Shown one piece after another: positions 11,281-22,072 of a stretch of 64,000 nt of DNA. The stretch is from Adiantum capillus-veneris. Taxonomy: Eukaryota; Streptophyta; Polypodiopsida; Polypodiales; Pteridaceae. The stretch covers positions 64,290,003 to 64,354,002 of the forward strand of contig CM043957.1 in the NCBI GenBank assembly GCA_014529385.2. Reading direction: 5' to 3'. Each line of letters begins with the position of its first letter. Position 1 is the first letter of the stretch. Position numbers and translations under genes: made by a program. Under the pieces are notes generated by a model. That model worked only from the letters and a program-made list of their open reading frames with translations, was not told where the DNA came from and did not search any database.

Positions 11281-11424
11281 CACACACACACGCACACACA
11301 CAAGAAGAAGAGAGTTTTAACGTCGTAGGAAACTATCCCAAAAGACGTTAAAGATTAGGTTAGATGTAGACTTACGTTAAATTAGATTTAGGTTTATTTT
11401 TAGTTAGATTTACGTTTATTTACG
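11281..11424. repeat. Direct repeat flanking the captured HIPP fragment, right copy
   Basis: Second copy of the 10556-10700 block (AAGAAGAAGAGAGTTTTAACG, AAACTATCCCAAAAGACG, TTAGATTTAGG). The interval 11425-11717 holds no gene I can support. Confidence 0.85.
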
Positions 11425-11717
11425 TTAGATCGAGTCCACGCAAGAATTACTTACGATTTAGGGTTTAGAGTTAGACGAACAGCGAAAAGATCTACTGTGA
11501 AAAGATGTTAAGATGCTGTGAAGTGCTACAGCTAGAGAAGAGGCAAAGGGGTTTTGTCCACTACATGCAGTATCATGTAGACGTGGGTCTGTAGATTTCT
11601 TGTACCCACAAATATAGGTATTGACCAATAAATACGAGATTATAACCCGGTGGTTCTGATCTCCGTGCACCTCTAGACCGAGGTGTGCGGGGATTGGACA
11701 TGACTAGAGAATGTGAG

Positions 11718-11784
<67 letters not shown>
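11718..11784. repeat. (GA)n microsatellite
   Basis: About 33 GA units, just upstream of the transposase gene. Confidence 0.97.
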
Positions 11785-11787
<3 letters not shown>

Positions 11788-11849
11788 GACGAAGAATGCC
11801 AATAGAATATTAAATTTGTTGTCCAGGTTATAAGATTTTTATCCTCATT

Positions 11850-13420
11850 ATGAGTAGTGACGAGGATGTGGGACCGTCCAACCGAAACACCTATCTCTCA
11901 ACGAGGGTCTTATGTCCTTGTAATCAATGCAAGCATGCTGTACAACGGACAAGATGTGTTTCTTTGCAGCAAGTTTGCGAATTTGGCGAGTTCGATCCAT
12001 CTATTATAGATCGAGTTGTTGCCAATTATAGCTCGTCGGACTCTGACACTGGCCAACAAGCAGCAATCTTGCAACCCAATAGACATGTTCGCGGGCGCTT
12101 TGGTCAAGCAGCGTATGTGAGGCCACAAGATGTAGACTCTGACAGCTCGGGGGATTATCATGCAGAGCACATTCCCAACGAGGCAATGTTTGAGCCCGAG
12201 ATTGATGAAATGATCGAGATGATCATGGATTCAGAAAGGCTTATCTATGATGATATGAAAAGTGAAGCCGATACACCATTGTATAATGGAGCACGTATGT
12301 CTAGATTGAAAGCACTCCTGGTTCTTCTCAACATGCAGACAAAGTTTGGATAGAGTGACACTAGCGTCACTGCGCGTTTCAGGTTATCTATTACAATTAG
12401 TTTACTTTAATAAAACTCTAAATGTATAATGATCTGATAGATTTTTACACGACTGTATCGTATTTTTATGTTGTGTAGATTGCTTAAAGAGCACATACTA
12501 CCAGCTGACAATATGATGCCAGATTCCCGAGATGAAGCAAGAAAGATTTTGCGAAACTTGGGGATGGATTACAATTCTATCCATGCTTGTCCTAATGACT
12601 GCATTCTTTTCAGAGGGGAATACATAGACATGGAGAAGTGTCCGAAATGTGATTCCGAAAGATATCGAGTAGATCTCCACGGGACAAAAATTCCACAAAA
12701 GGTTTTGCGACTTTTTCCTCTGCTTCCTCGCATCAAGCATTTCTTCGAATGTAAGTCCATGGCCGCCCTAGCATCATGGCATGAGGAGAATAAATCTTCG
12801 GATAGTGTGCTACGAATTCCTGCAGATTGCGCAGCCTGGAAACATATAGATGGAACATGGTCGGATTTTGCCAGGGAAGCTCGAAATTTGCGCTTAGGCC
12901 TGGCTATGGATGGCGTAAATCCATTTGGTCAAAGATCAACATCTTACAGTGTATGGACCGTTGTCATCGTCAACTACAACATTCCCCCGTGGTTGACTAT
13001 GAAGAAGGGGCACCTATGGCTAAGCTTGATTGTGCCAGGGCGATATAAAGTGGAGAATATGGATGTGTATCTTCGTCCACTATTCGAAGAGCTGCAACAA
13101 TTGTGGATTGGCATAGAGGTGGTGGATATGAGCCGACACACAGGACGACGGAATGCTTTGATCAGAGGCATTCTAATGTGGACCATGCATGACTATCCCG
13201 GGCTAACAGAATGCTCAAGTGATCTATTGACACTCCTCACTCAAACACTGTAAATCTTGTTTTTTCCCATAGTTGATCTATTATCATGTGTATACATGCA
13301 GGGCTTCAAACAAGCGGATACAGAGCATGTGTCACATGTGGACCTAGACTGAATGCACATAGGGCGCCCTCACTGAAGAAGCAAATCTACGAAGCTCTCA
13401 GCTGTTTAGACACTACATAA
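11850..13420 (+). pseudogene. CACTA transposase, TNP2/Transposase_21 family, truncated
   Basis: The element's transposase, acting on its terminal repeats in the nucleus. Exon 1 (11850-12382) carries a Cys-rich segment VLCPCNQCKHAV like the TNP2 transposase-associated domain. A Trp codon has become TAG at 12351. Intron 1 is 12383-12478 (GT-AG), joining FR to LLKEHILP in frame. Exon 2 (12479-13218) has the family's hallmarks: IHACPNDCILF, CPKCDSERY, KVLRLFPLLPRIKHFF, LGLAMDGVNPFG, YSVW, NIPPWL, and LIVPG ... DVYLRPLFEEL. Intron 2 is 13219-13301; exon 3 (SGYRACVTCGPRLNAHRAP) stops at 13418. The remaining C-terminal part, with the rest of the catalytic core, is absent, and the next gene begins almost at once. 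An upstream exon with the usual N terminus was not found. The intron positions are confirmed only by reading-frame continuity. Confidence 0.88.
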
Positions 13421-13421
13421 T

Positions 13422-14130
13422 AAACAAATGGAGTGAAGTACCAAGTGATTTAAAAGCCAGAGTCATCAGCATACTTCATGATGAGTTTCCCGCTCCAACA
13501 CGGGATCAGCGCTTCAATGAAGACCTGATGAAGATTCGAATGCGGGAATACTGCAAACACAAGCATTCCGAAGTGCAAAAAGCAATCAAGCATGGGTGGA
13601 ACAGGCCAGATTGGCTGGCCAAAGAAGATTGGAAGAATGCAAAGAAAGCAGCGCGCGAGAATCCCGACAAGTGGAAGCAACAAAAGGATGCAGCCAGAGC
13701 GCGAGTAGAGGCAGGGAGCTCACACCACTTGGGGAGCGGTGGATGGGCATCATTTGAGGCCGATTTTGTAAGTGTTTTCGCATTGCTCTTTATGTTCGAT
13801 AGTTTAGGGTTTATGAGTTTTTTAATTCTAACATAATGAAATCTTTGTATGTTTTGACAGTGGTAGATGACAGGACATGATCCCACACCGTACGAGCGCG
13901 AGTACGCAGGCAGGAAGGGCTTAAACGCCCTGATGGACATTCTCAGTTCTCGCGGTGGCATGGTTAGTATTAGGGTTTACTCTTTTCTATTTTTTGTATT
14001 GTTTTATAAATGTCGTTATATGTTTATACTTACTGAAAGCTGTCTTATTGTCTTTTTTTGCAGAATCCGACAGATACGCCGCTTGGACGCGATGAGACGT
14101 CTGACTAGACGACGTCAGTTTAGCCGTAGC
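13422..14130 (+). pseudogene. TNP1-like / Transposase_24 (Ptta/En/Spm) gene
   Basis: This is the second CACTA protein type, which in En/Spm binds subterminal repeats. Exon A (to 13767) encodes WSEVPSDLKARVISIL and then a basic, Trp-rich helix region with NRPDWLAKEDWKNAKKAA, NPDKWKQQKD and SGGWASFEADF. A GT-AG intron follows (13768-13860). Exon B (13861-13962) starts with FW, a TAG, then TGHDPTPYEREYAG. A second intron is 13963-14063. Exon C (from 14064) encodes NPTDTPLGRDETSD before stops. The pattern, including TGxDPTPYE, matches plant Transposase_24 proteins. The TAG in exon B and the close fusion to the truncated TNP2 gene indicate a deletion derivative. Confidence 0.8.
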
Positions 14131-14516
14131 TAGATAGCATTAGTTTAGGGTTTCTCATAGCTTATGTATCATGAGACGGATTTTATACGTCTTTTTGAAC
14201 CATGTATATTATTACATTTGTCACCGCAGTTCATTTTGCCAATCAATTCTTTATGCCTATGATGTTGTATAATTGTCATTATTACATTTGCCAATCAATT
14301 CATTTTGCCTATGATGTGTACAATTGTCAATTTTACGCTTGTCAATTTTGCAAACAATGCGTCTTGTGGGTGACTATTTTGGGTCTATTATCTACCCTTG
14401 CACTTTTTTAAAAAAGTGAATCAAGTACAATATGGTTGATGGGTGGCAGGGCATTCAATGCCTTGTCACCAAAAAAAAATTCTCTCGGGCGTCGCTATAA
14501 CCGTCGCTATTTATGG
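14131..14516. other. CACTA 3' non-coding region and first subterminal repeats
   Basis: AT-rich DNA without a gene; CCAATCAATTCATTTTGCC-like segments are duplicated around 14240-14310. GCGTCGCTATAACCGTCGC (14489-14507) begins the right subterminal region just before the Tat-1 insertion. Confidence 0.6.
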
Positions 14517-15832
14517 TGATAGGGGCTTTTCACAAGCCAAGCTCCCATACCCCTCTTCTCTCGTCCCCACCCCATGAAAACCCCCTCTTAGGGAGGGAGT
14601 GATAAAAAAGCATTGGAAAAAGTAAGAAAAAAATAAAGTATGATTATGTAAATATATAAGAAAGGTAAAATAGGCCACCTCATGCCTGCGTGGTAGCGCA
14701 TCCCCACCTTGCCTCCTTTTTCTTCACTGTTGCCCCGCCGGGTGTCCCTTTTCCTCTCCTCCACTCAAAAGGTAAACCCCCTCTCTCTTCCCCTTGTCCT
14801 TTCTCCTTTCTCTCTCCCCTCAAGCTACCCCACCTCTCACCAATAATGCATTATAACTCACCAATAATGCACCCTAACTCACATGCAACTTACCCTATCT
14901 TCCAAAATAGTATACCCCACCCCCTTTTTCTCTCTCCTATCATATCCCATGACCCAAATACCCCCCTCTCTCTCTAAAGGGTGCCATGTCTCTTGTCTTG
15001 TAGCTAAATAACCTCCCCCACACTCACACACACTCAGTTTCACTGAAAAAGGTGCCCACAGACCCATCCCCACCCGGAGGTTACCTGATTTTTCTTGTGT
15101 TCACACACATCTGCACACAGATTCACCTCTGAACACACTCCCCTCTCTCCCCTCTTGTAATTAATTTATTCTCCATGTCACCTCTCACTTTTTTTCATCA
15201 ACCCATCTCTCTCTCTTAGTCTCTCTCTCATGAGACTGTTGTTCTGGCACATATACACACAGCCAGACAAGTGGGGCCCACAGTCACATGGCCTATGTAG
15301 ATAATGATTTCTTCATTTCTAAATTCTAGAATTTCTCCCCCCTCCTCCCCTATATAAAGAGAGGTCACCATCACACAAAAACACACAACATCACCAAAGA
15401 ACACACTATGCACTATGTGTGCCTAGTGCACACACACACACACCCACACCATCACCATCACCGCAATCACCATGCTTGTCTTGAGCATGACCTCTACACC
15501 CTTGGCTATGGAAGATGAAGGGAAACTAAATGAAGGATGATGGCCATAATCCTCGTGCGAGTCTTCGCCATCAACTCCCACCTATCCGCCATGTGCTCTA
15601 CCACTCTCTCCCTTCTCATTCCCCTACCCTATGCTCCCCATTTCATCGTCTAATTCTCTAAATAAAGCTTGAGGTTTTGTGAGTATGTTTTCTTGCAATG
15701 TTTTGCCCATGTGATGTGTGCGGAATCGCCACCTAGTCTTGTGTTTTGGAGTGAGCTTGTGTATGTGTGAAGGGTGTTCGGATTCGCCATCCTTTTGTGA
15801 TGCCTAAGTACTAAGCCGCTATACGCCCTCCC

Positions 15833-15867
<35 letters not shown>

Positions 15868-16077
15868 TGATCTCATTCCCTTTCCTTTTCATCATTACTC
15901 CCAAGCATCCATCTCTCTTGGATGAAAACTTTGTTATGGTGGTGTGTTATTTGCGTCCTAGCCGCTGAAGCTAGGTGGTGCCCCCTGTTTGCTTTACCAC
16001 GACAGGCTCGAGGCACGCCATTCGATCCCCGGTGTTTTAGAGGCTGTCGGTGCTCGGGGTTCGCTTTGCTCCCGTCA
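14517..16077 (+). repeat. Tat-1 5' LTR
   Basis: 1561 bp, from TGATAGGGGCTTTTCACAAG to TGCTCCCGTCA. A TATA box lies at 15351 and a (CT)n tract at 15837-15865. Confidence 0.93.
15351..15358 (+). promoter_or_regulatory. TATA box of Tat-1 5' LTR
   Basis: TATATAAA follows a C-rich stretch; the same box recurs at the same place in the 3' LTR. It is the likely core promoter for the element RNA. Confidence 0.7.
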
Positions 16078-16079
16078 TT

Positions 16080-16097
16080 TGGTGCCCCCACCGAGGA
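16080..16097 (+). other. Tat-1 primer-binding site, tRNA-Lys-like
   Basis: TGGTGCCCCCACCGAGGA begins two bases after the LTR. It resembles the complement of the plant tRNA-Lys 3' end (TGGCGCCCACCGTGGGG) with one extra C. The tRNA assignment is inference from memory. Confidence 0.6.
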
Positions 16098-16150
16098 TCT
16101 TTTCATGAAATCCTTCAGTTTACAAGATTGAAACCCTTAAACTATTGTGA

Positions 16151-16306
16151 ATGGATGAATGGCTAGCAGGATTTGCTAATTGGACGACATAAGAAGAAGA
16201 GCTCCAAGCACAACTAGACGAACTCCGCATCTCCATCGAAGCTCGAGTGCCAGGTGTAACGGTAATCGATTTGCAGTGGGAGAGTCAACCAACACGCCAA
16301 ACCTAG
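16151..16306 (+). pseudogene. Leader mini-ORF (MDEWL peptide) of Tat-1
   Basis: A 51-codon frame starting MDEWLAGFANW, with one in-frame TAA after residue 13, then EEELQAQLDELRISIEARV and a stop at 16304. It is conserved with the mini-ORF in the Tat-3 leader at 52563: MDEWL, F..W, EEE, SIE, V.(P)G and an I..Q end match. Position and length are alike, about 70-80 bp after the PBS. It may be the start of the extra ORF1 known upstream of gag in Ogre-type Tat elements, or a separate peptide. The function is unknown. Confidence 0.5.
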
Positions 16307-16510
16307 TGGATATACATAGGCCAAGTGCCAAGAAGAAGAAGGAGAAAGTCGAAACCATGTCCGCAACCTACAACCAACCCACAACAACAAAATGGAAGGA
16401 GCTCTACACAATAGAGAATCAACACTATTCTACTTTGAGAATCGGGTAACTCAAGTCACCAAGGTAATTATCACAATCTTGGACAGTGACTAAGCACCTC
16501 TAAGCTTCAC

Positions 16511-16729
16511 ATGAATCAGTACAACCTACCTCAAGACAGATCACACATACCAACACGTGTACGCTCAATCAAGGTAATACTGGATTTGAAGTCTCACTAC
16601 CAGCACGTCATTGACACCATGCCGGGTGGGGAGTGGTTTTTGGAGGTTCTGGCATCATATCAACCATTTGTCTTACCTTTGGTACAAGGCAATGTACCGT
16701 TTGAAGTTTTAATCTATGTCCTAGTATAA
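16511..16729 (+). CDS. Second leader ORF of Tat-1, unrecognised
   Basis: A 72-codon ORF upstream of gag containing HYQHVIDTMPGGEWFLEVLA. It could be a remnant of the Tat ORF1. I do not recognise a domain. No clear counterpart was found in Tat-3, so it may also be chance. Confidence 0.3.
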   Translation: MNQYNLPQDRSHIPTRVRSIKVILDLKSHYQHVIDTMPGGEWFLEVLASYQPFVLPLVQGNVPFEVLIYVLV

Positions 16730-16812
16730 GAGGGTATACACGCCTCCTTGTAAAGAAGAAAAAAACTTTTGCAAGTTAATCAGTGTGTCTTTCTAGCTCT
16801 CTCTCAGTAATC

Positions 16813-18741
16813 ATGGCAAGTGTAGCATTTCCAACATTTAAAGGAAAGAAGGGGGAGGATTTGGTAACAGACTTCCTAGATGACTTTGAAGTAGCATGTG
16901 TAGTGAGCAACAAAGATACGGATGAATCCCGGGTTAGAATCTTTAAGCATCTCATGAAGCTAGAAGCTAGATCATGGTACAATGCACTTCCACAAGCAAC
17001 CAAGGATGACTGGGAACCCTTAAAAACCGCTTTTAAGAGGCGCTTTGGGGGAGGTACCACTTCAAAAAAGTTGTGGGACAAGTTGAGAGACTTGAAGCAG
17101 GAGGGTCTTTTAGAATATGCCACCTATGAGTCCAAATTTGTGGATTTGTGGGAACGGTGGGTTGAGTCACTGGCTAGGGGGGAAGCTGCACCCGATTTCC
17201 TAAAAAAAGATCGGTTCACGCATGGCTTATGGCCGCTTCTCAAGGAGAAGGTGAAAGGTAGATTCCCGGCTACTTACGAGTTATCCGTTGAGATTGCTCG
17301 CCTTAAAGACAAGAAGATGCGAATGAAATCCAAAGAAATCGAGTCAACAGAATCAGGAACATCGCGTCGACCAGCAACTACGACAACCACCATTCCACCA
17401 CCACCACCGGCTCTTGGGGTAAGAGATGACCAACAAGATATGTTGGCCCATACTACTGACCAACTGCAGAATTTGTCTGTCCACTTAATACAACAAGGGA
17501 GGAGTCAAGAAAGAGATCAAGACCCTGGAAGAGCACGACGACAAAACAGGGAGTATCATTGCTACAACTGCGGAGAAGACGGTCACGGTATGTACTACTG
17601 TCCCAAACCACGACAAAACTATAATAGAGGAGGTAGGAGGAACCAATTGTCACCCCCTAGAGAAAGAACACCCCCACCCCGAGCACCACCCCCACCAACA
17701 CAAATTCTACGTCCATCCCAGACACCACTACAAGCATCCATCCCACCTCTTCCACCAGCCCCACCACCTGATCGCCCTGTAAACATCATAAGGCTAGAAG
17801 AGAAAGGAAAAGCCATAGTAGTGGATCCACCCAGAGCAAAGGAGAGGGACAAGGGTAAGGAGAAGGTAACCTTTTTAGAACCACTTGAAGCCATGACTGT
17901 GAAAAGAGCTAGGAGGGAGAAAGCTACACAATCAGATGATGAGAGAAGCATGAGAGGAGAAACTAGCAAGAGGCCATCCAGGCCACGACGGAAATTGGGC
18001 ATCACCGACTTCCAGCTAGGGGAAAGTTCTAAGCCCTATGATCTAACATTGGATGTGGCAGAGCAAGGACCGAAGATTACATGGCCACAGCTGCTACATC
18101 TTGCACCAAAAGTAAGGCGACAATGGTCTAAAATGGTAAGTACAAGACGCTCCAAAACAAAGGTAGCCGGAGCAATTTCGAGATGCAACATGGATGACAT
18201 CCTTCCAATTGTCGACGTAAACATAAAAGGAAAGAGGGTTGGAAACACCTACATTGATGGAGGTGCACAAATCTGTGTAATGAGCGAAGCTATGATGCTT
18301 CGATTAGGGCTTGAGGTTGACAGTCCTTCTCCATGCAAGGCAAAGATGGAAAACAACGCAAAAGTAAAGTGTGTGGGTGTGGTAAGTGCCGTGAAAATCA
18401 AAGCTTTCAACACTGAGGTAGAGGTAGATGTTTTTGTAATGCCTACTAAGGGGGAGGGCTATCCACTAATTTTGGGAAGGCCATGGTTGATGGCCATGAA
18501 GGCAAAACAGGACTGGGGTACTGGCCTTCTACGCATGACTGGTAAGAAAGGGGAGACAATCTACTACGACATGAGGATTGGCAAGAAGAAGCAAATGAAT
18601 CTGGAAACATCGGCAGATGAAACCACTAGCGAATCTTCCAGTTCTGAGGAGGAGACCACATCCACCGACGAAAGTGACAGTTCCATTGATGTGATGGGTA
18701 TCATTATGAAGAATCCACAAAGGGTAAGCACAAACTGGTGA
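16813..18741 (+). CDS. Tat-1 gag-protease polyprotein
   Basis: Structural proteins and aspartic protease of the retrotransposon. The start at 16813 (MASVAFPTF) fits the gag start in Tat-2 (MAFPNFFG); an in-frame ATG at 16783 also exists, and residue numbers here count from it. The capsid domain covers about 10-190 (FKHLMKLEARSWYNALP, FKRRFGGG). A zinc knuckle CYNCGEDGHGMYYC lies at 260-273 with all four C/C/H/C ligands. A proline-rich linker follows, then the protease with YIDGGAQICVM. The catalytic Asp is D492, but the usual S/T of DS/TG is Gly. The conserved end YPLILGRPWL is present. The ORF is open for 652 codons. RT follows in another frame; AGG|GTAAGC at 18723 is a donor-like site where Ogre-type Tat elements carry an intron, but I could not find a convincing acceptor. 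Confidence 0.92.
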   Translation: MASVAFPTFKGKKGEDLVTDFLDDFEVACVVSNKDTDESRVRIFKHLMKLEARSWYNALPQATKDDWEPLKTAFKRRFGGGTTSKKLWDKLRDLKQEGLLEYATYESKFVDLWERWVESLARGEAAPDFLKKDRFTHGLWPLLKEKVKGRFPATYELSVEIARLKDKKMRMKSKEIESTESGTSRRPATTTTTIPPPPPALGVRDDQQDMLAHTTDQLQNLSVHLIQQGRSQERDQDPGRARRQNREYHCYNCGEDGHGMYYCPKPRQNYNRGGRRNQLSPPRERTPPPRAPPPPTQILRPSQTPLQASIPPLPPAPPPDRPVNIIRLEEKGKAIVVDPPRAKERDKGKEKVTFLEPLEAMTVKRARREKATQSDDERSMRGETSKRPSRPRRKLGITDFQLGESSKPYDLTLDVAEQGPKITWPQLLHLAPKVRRQWSKMVSTRRSKTKVAGAISRCNMDDILPIVDVNIKGKRVGNTYIDGGAQICVMSEAMMLRLGLEVDSPSPCKAKMENNAKVKCVGVVSAVKIKAFNTEVEVDVFVMPTKGEGYPLILGRPWLMAMKAKQDWGTGLLRMTGKKGETIYYDMRIGKKKQMNLETSADETTSESSSSEEETTSTDESDSSIDVMGIIMKNPQRVSTNW

Positions 18742-18805
18742 TCCATCACCAAAAGGGAAACCCAATGAAGAAGAGAGCAAATCACCTGGCCTAGGAGGAA
18801 GTAGG

Positions 18806-20703
18806 TTGAAGGGTATGTTGTCTACCGAATTAACACTTGAGAAGAAAGATAGTTTTTTGCAAATGTTGATGGGATTTTCTAACCTGTTCATTGACAACTA
18901 TGAAAGAATCACAGGCATTAAAGTGGTGGAACATCATATTAAGCTGAAGGAAGGGGTAAAACCAGTTGTGCAAAAGCTACGACGATTGGGGGTCATACAA
19001 GAAAAGGCACTCTTGGCCGAGGTAAGGAAACTGCTGGAGGCGGGATTCATCTATCCTGTAGAAAACTCAGAATGGGTGTCACCCATAGTGGTGATGCCTA
19101 AAAAGAATGGTAAGTGGAGGGTCTGCGTTGACTACAAACCACTAAATGCAACTACAAAGAGAGACCACTTTCCTCTCCCTTTCTTGGATGAAATTCTGAA
19201 TGAAGTAGCGGGTTTTGAATGCTATACCGTCTGTGATGGTTATTCTGGATACTTTCAAATACGCATAGCCTTGGAAGATCAGCTAAAAACCACTTTTATC
19301 ACGCCATGGGGTTGTTTTGCATACAGGGTTATGCCATTTGGTCTCACAAATGCACCTGCCACATTCCAAAGATATGTCACATATGTTTTTCAACCGTTCT
19401 TTGGAACATCCATAAGAGTGTTCATTGATGATTTTTGTATATATAGCTCCCGTATTTCACATTTAGAAAAGGTAACTGAAGGTTTGGCCAGGTTGCAGAG
19501 CCTAGGTGGGCAATTAAATGTGGATAAATTCCACATTGGGGAGAGTAAAGTCATTCTACTAGGCCATGAAATTTCAGCAAAAGGTATCAACGCCGACCCA
19601 AGTAAGGTGTCCGCACTCATAGCCCTACCTTCACCAACGACCGCACGCCAACTGGTCTCTTTTCTACAGAAGGTGAGGTACTTAAGTAGATTCATACATC
19701 TACTATCACAACTTGTTCTACCACTGCAACAACTCACTCAAAGATCAACTTTCACTTGGGACGAGGAAAGCGAACATCACTACAACAAGGTAAAGGAGGT
19801 CTTAGCCACTCTGCCAACTATCTCACCACCTAAGTGGGATGAAAAATTCTATGTCACCTCAAGTGTTGGTGATGACTCATTGGGGGTTGTGCTACTCCAA
19901 AAGGATACGACGACATCTTTCATGAGGCCAATCTACTTCTCTAGTCGAATGATGACAGAAGGAGAGAAAGGTTTCACCCATGTGGAACACTTAGTCCTAG
20001 CTCTTAGATTTGTAACTACAAAGTTTAGGTCATATTTGCTGCCTAAGCAATTTGTAATTCTAACCATGGATGAAATATTTCCCTATGTTGTACAACACAT
20101 GGATGTGTCTGCTAGAATTACTAAATGGCTAGTTCGTCTGCAAGAGTTTGACTACACGGTACAGGTAGAAAGCACGACAAGGGCAAGTTTGGGGGGATTC
20201 ATGACCTACCAAGTCTTTGAAAGGAAGGAGAAGCAATCTAAGGAAGGAGAAGTCCGATTACCTCCAGTACCACCGATGGTAGAAGGAGCATACTCTCTCT
20301 ACTTTGATGGAGCCTACAAGGGAGCGTCCGACAAAGCAGCTGCTGGCATAGTGGTCGTTGACGACAAAGGGACAAAGGTTAGGCCAATCGTTAGATTCAC
20401 ATTCTAACAATGAAGCTGAGTATGCAGCACTAACCAAGGGTCTACAATGGTGCGTCTTGTAAGGTGTACAATGCCTTAATGTATTTGGGGATGCTCTACT
20501 TCTGGTAAGGCAAGTAAATGGAGCATGGACATGCAAGAATCCTAGTTTAAAGACTTACTTAAGTGGTGTAAAAACCTTGTTGGCTAAGTTTGAAGAAGTT
20601 CAAATACACCATATCCCAAGGGCTCAAAACCAAGAAGCAGATGCCCTAGCAAGTGAAAGACTACAGGAAGTGGTGGTTGCTCCCTCTATTTCAAGGAAGT
20701 GAT
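18806..20703 (+). pseudogene. Tat-1 reverse transcriptase, RNase H and second RNase H
   Basis: Copies the element RNA into DNA. The RT domain is complete (GFIYPVENSEWVSPIVVMPK, WRVCVDYKPLN, active site FIDD at residues 207-210, GHEISAKGI). The gypsy RNase H follows (FYVTSSVGDDSLG to the ITKWLVRLQEFDYTVQVES region). The second RNase H begins YSLYFDGAYKG with catalytic D501. At about 20400 the frame shifts; the rest continues as HSNNEAEYAAL, a TAG at about 20460, FGDALLLVRQ and IPRAQNQEADALAS, so the catalytic D/E/D set is encoded but split. The stop at about 20701 is followed by a further shift into the integrase frame. The first ORF (18806-20407) is clean. Splitting of the second RNase H makes the copy defective unless the shifts are sequencing errors. 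Confidence 0.9.
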
Positions 20704-22044
20704 GCCTTGCCTGACATCATGCATTTTTCGGAAACAGGGGAATGCCCATCAGATTTAACAAAGGGACAGAAGCAATGGCTGACGCGGAAGGCCACAAGGT
20801 ATCGACTCATCAATGATGGTTTGTACTGTAAGGGTAAGGACCAAATACTCAGGAAGGTCCCTCTCTCTCACGAAATCACGGGAGTAATTGCTAGCTGTCA
20901 CGACGGGGTTTGTGGTGGTCACTTTGCCCTAGACATAACAAGTAGGAAAATCTTGCAGGCAGGCTTCATATGGCCTAACCTCAACCGTGATGTACACCAT
21001 TGGTGCAAAACGTGTAAGTTGTGTCAAAAGGCCGGCACTAGGTCACTTATGCCTGAACCACAGACACCTATTCTCTCATATGGCCCATTTGAAAAATGGG
21101 GTATCGATGCCATTGGGCCATTACCTAGGGCCAACTCAGGAAAAGTCTACATTATCATGGGGGTCGACTACATGACTAGATGGGCAGAGGCTACAGCCAC
21201 CACTAGAATCACAGTGGTAGAGGTAGCTAAATTTATCTACGAGCACATATGCTGTAGGTTTGGCACACCTTTAGAGATCATCTCTGATAGAGGGCCTGGT
21301 TTCAGAGAAGACTTGGTAGGAGAATTAATGCAGAAACTGGGCATTACAAGGAGGCACTCTTCACCATATTACCCTCAATGTAATGGCCTAGTTGAAAAGG
21401 TAAATGGAATGGTTTCTAAAATTATTACCCAGAAGGTAAACAATCATCCTGGAGACTGGGATAAGTATCTGCTACCAGCTTTATGGGCCTACAGAACTTC
21501 ATTTTGTACATCCTTGGGATTCACACCGTATCATCTAGTATTTGGTAAGGAAGCAATCTTGCCCATTGAAGTGAAACTACAAAGTCTCAGAGTAATGGCA
21601 AGCCAGCTTCAACAGCCCAACATGCATTTGAGAGATCACATCATCAACTTGGAAAGACTGCAGCTAGACAGAGAAGAAGCAATAAATTATTATGTAGCAC
21701 AAGCAGAGCATAGACGGCTTAGCTTTAACGAGCATCTCTGGAAAAAAGAATTGAAGAAAGGAATGTTGGTGCTCCGCTACGACAATCGCTTCGACACGCG
21801 CAAGGATAAGAAACTCCTACTCCGATGGGAAGGCCCTTTCATCATCAGGAAAAAGTATGCCAATGGAAGCTACTAGCTTATGGAGGCTGATGGAAAACTT
21901 CATAAAACCAGGGTAAATGGTTGGCGACTTAAACCTTATTTTCTTCGATTTGACCAGTCTCCACCAATTGACATTCCAGATGAGAACAGACCATCAGCCA
22001 CCACCTCCGACGATAATGATCAAACAGATGAGCTAGAGACATGA
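20653..22044 (+). pseudogene. Tat-1 integrase
   Basis: Inserts the cDNA into the genome. In order: an N-terminal HHCC zinc finger (CHDGVCGGHF ... WCKTCKLCQKAG), and the catalytic core with D152 (KWGIDAIGPL), D212 (IISDRGPGF) and E248 (NGLVEKVNG). This is exact DD35E spacing. A GPF-type C-terminal module follows (LLRWEGPFIIRKKYANGSY). A TAG at about 21874 interrupts the frame; it then continues with GWRLKPYFLRF to a stop at 22042. The real N terminus is fused to the second RNase H through a frameshift at about 20690. All catalytic residues are present. Confidence 0.9.
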
Positions 22045-22055
22045 ATGCCTCTAGC

Positions 22056-22072
22056 CAAAAGGGGAGGGCTAA
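22056..22072 (+). other. Tat-1 polypurine tract
   Basis: CAAAAGGGGAGGGCTAA sits directly before the 3' LTR start TGATGGGGGC; it should prime plus-strand DNA. Confidence 0.85.

Noticed and set aside
18724-18801. Spliceable intron between protease and RT of Tat-1
   Set aside because: AGG|GTAAGC is a good donor, but the only acceptor restoring the frame would leave a 52-bp intron; a frameshift is equally possible.
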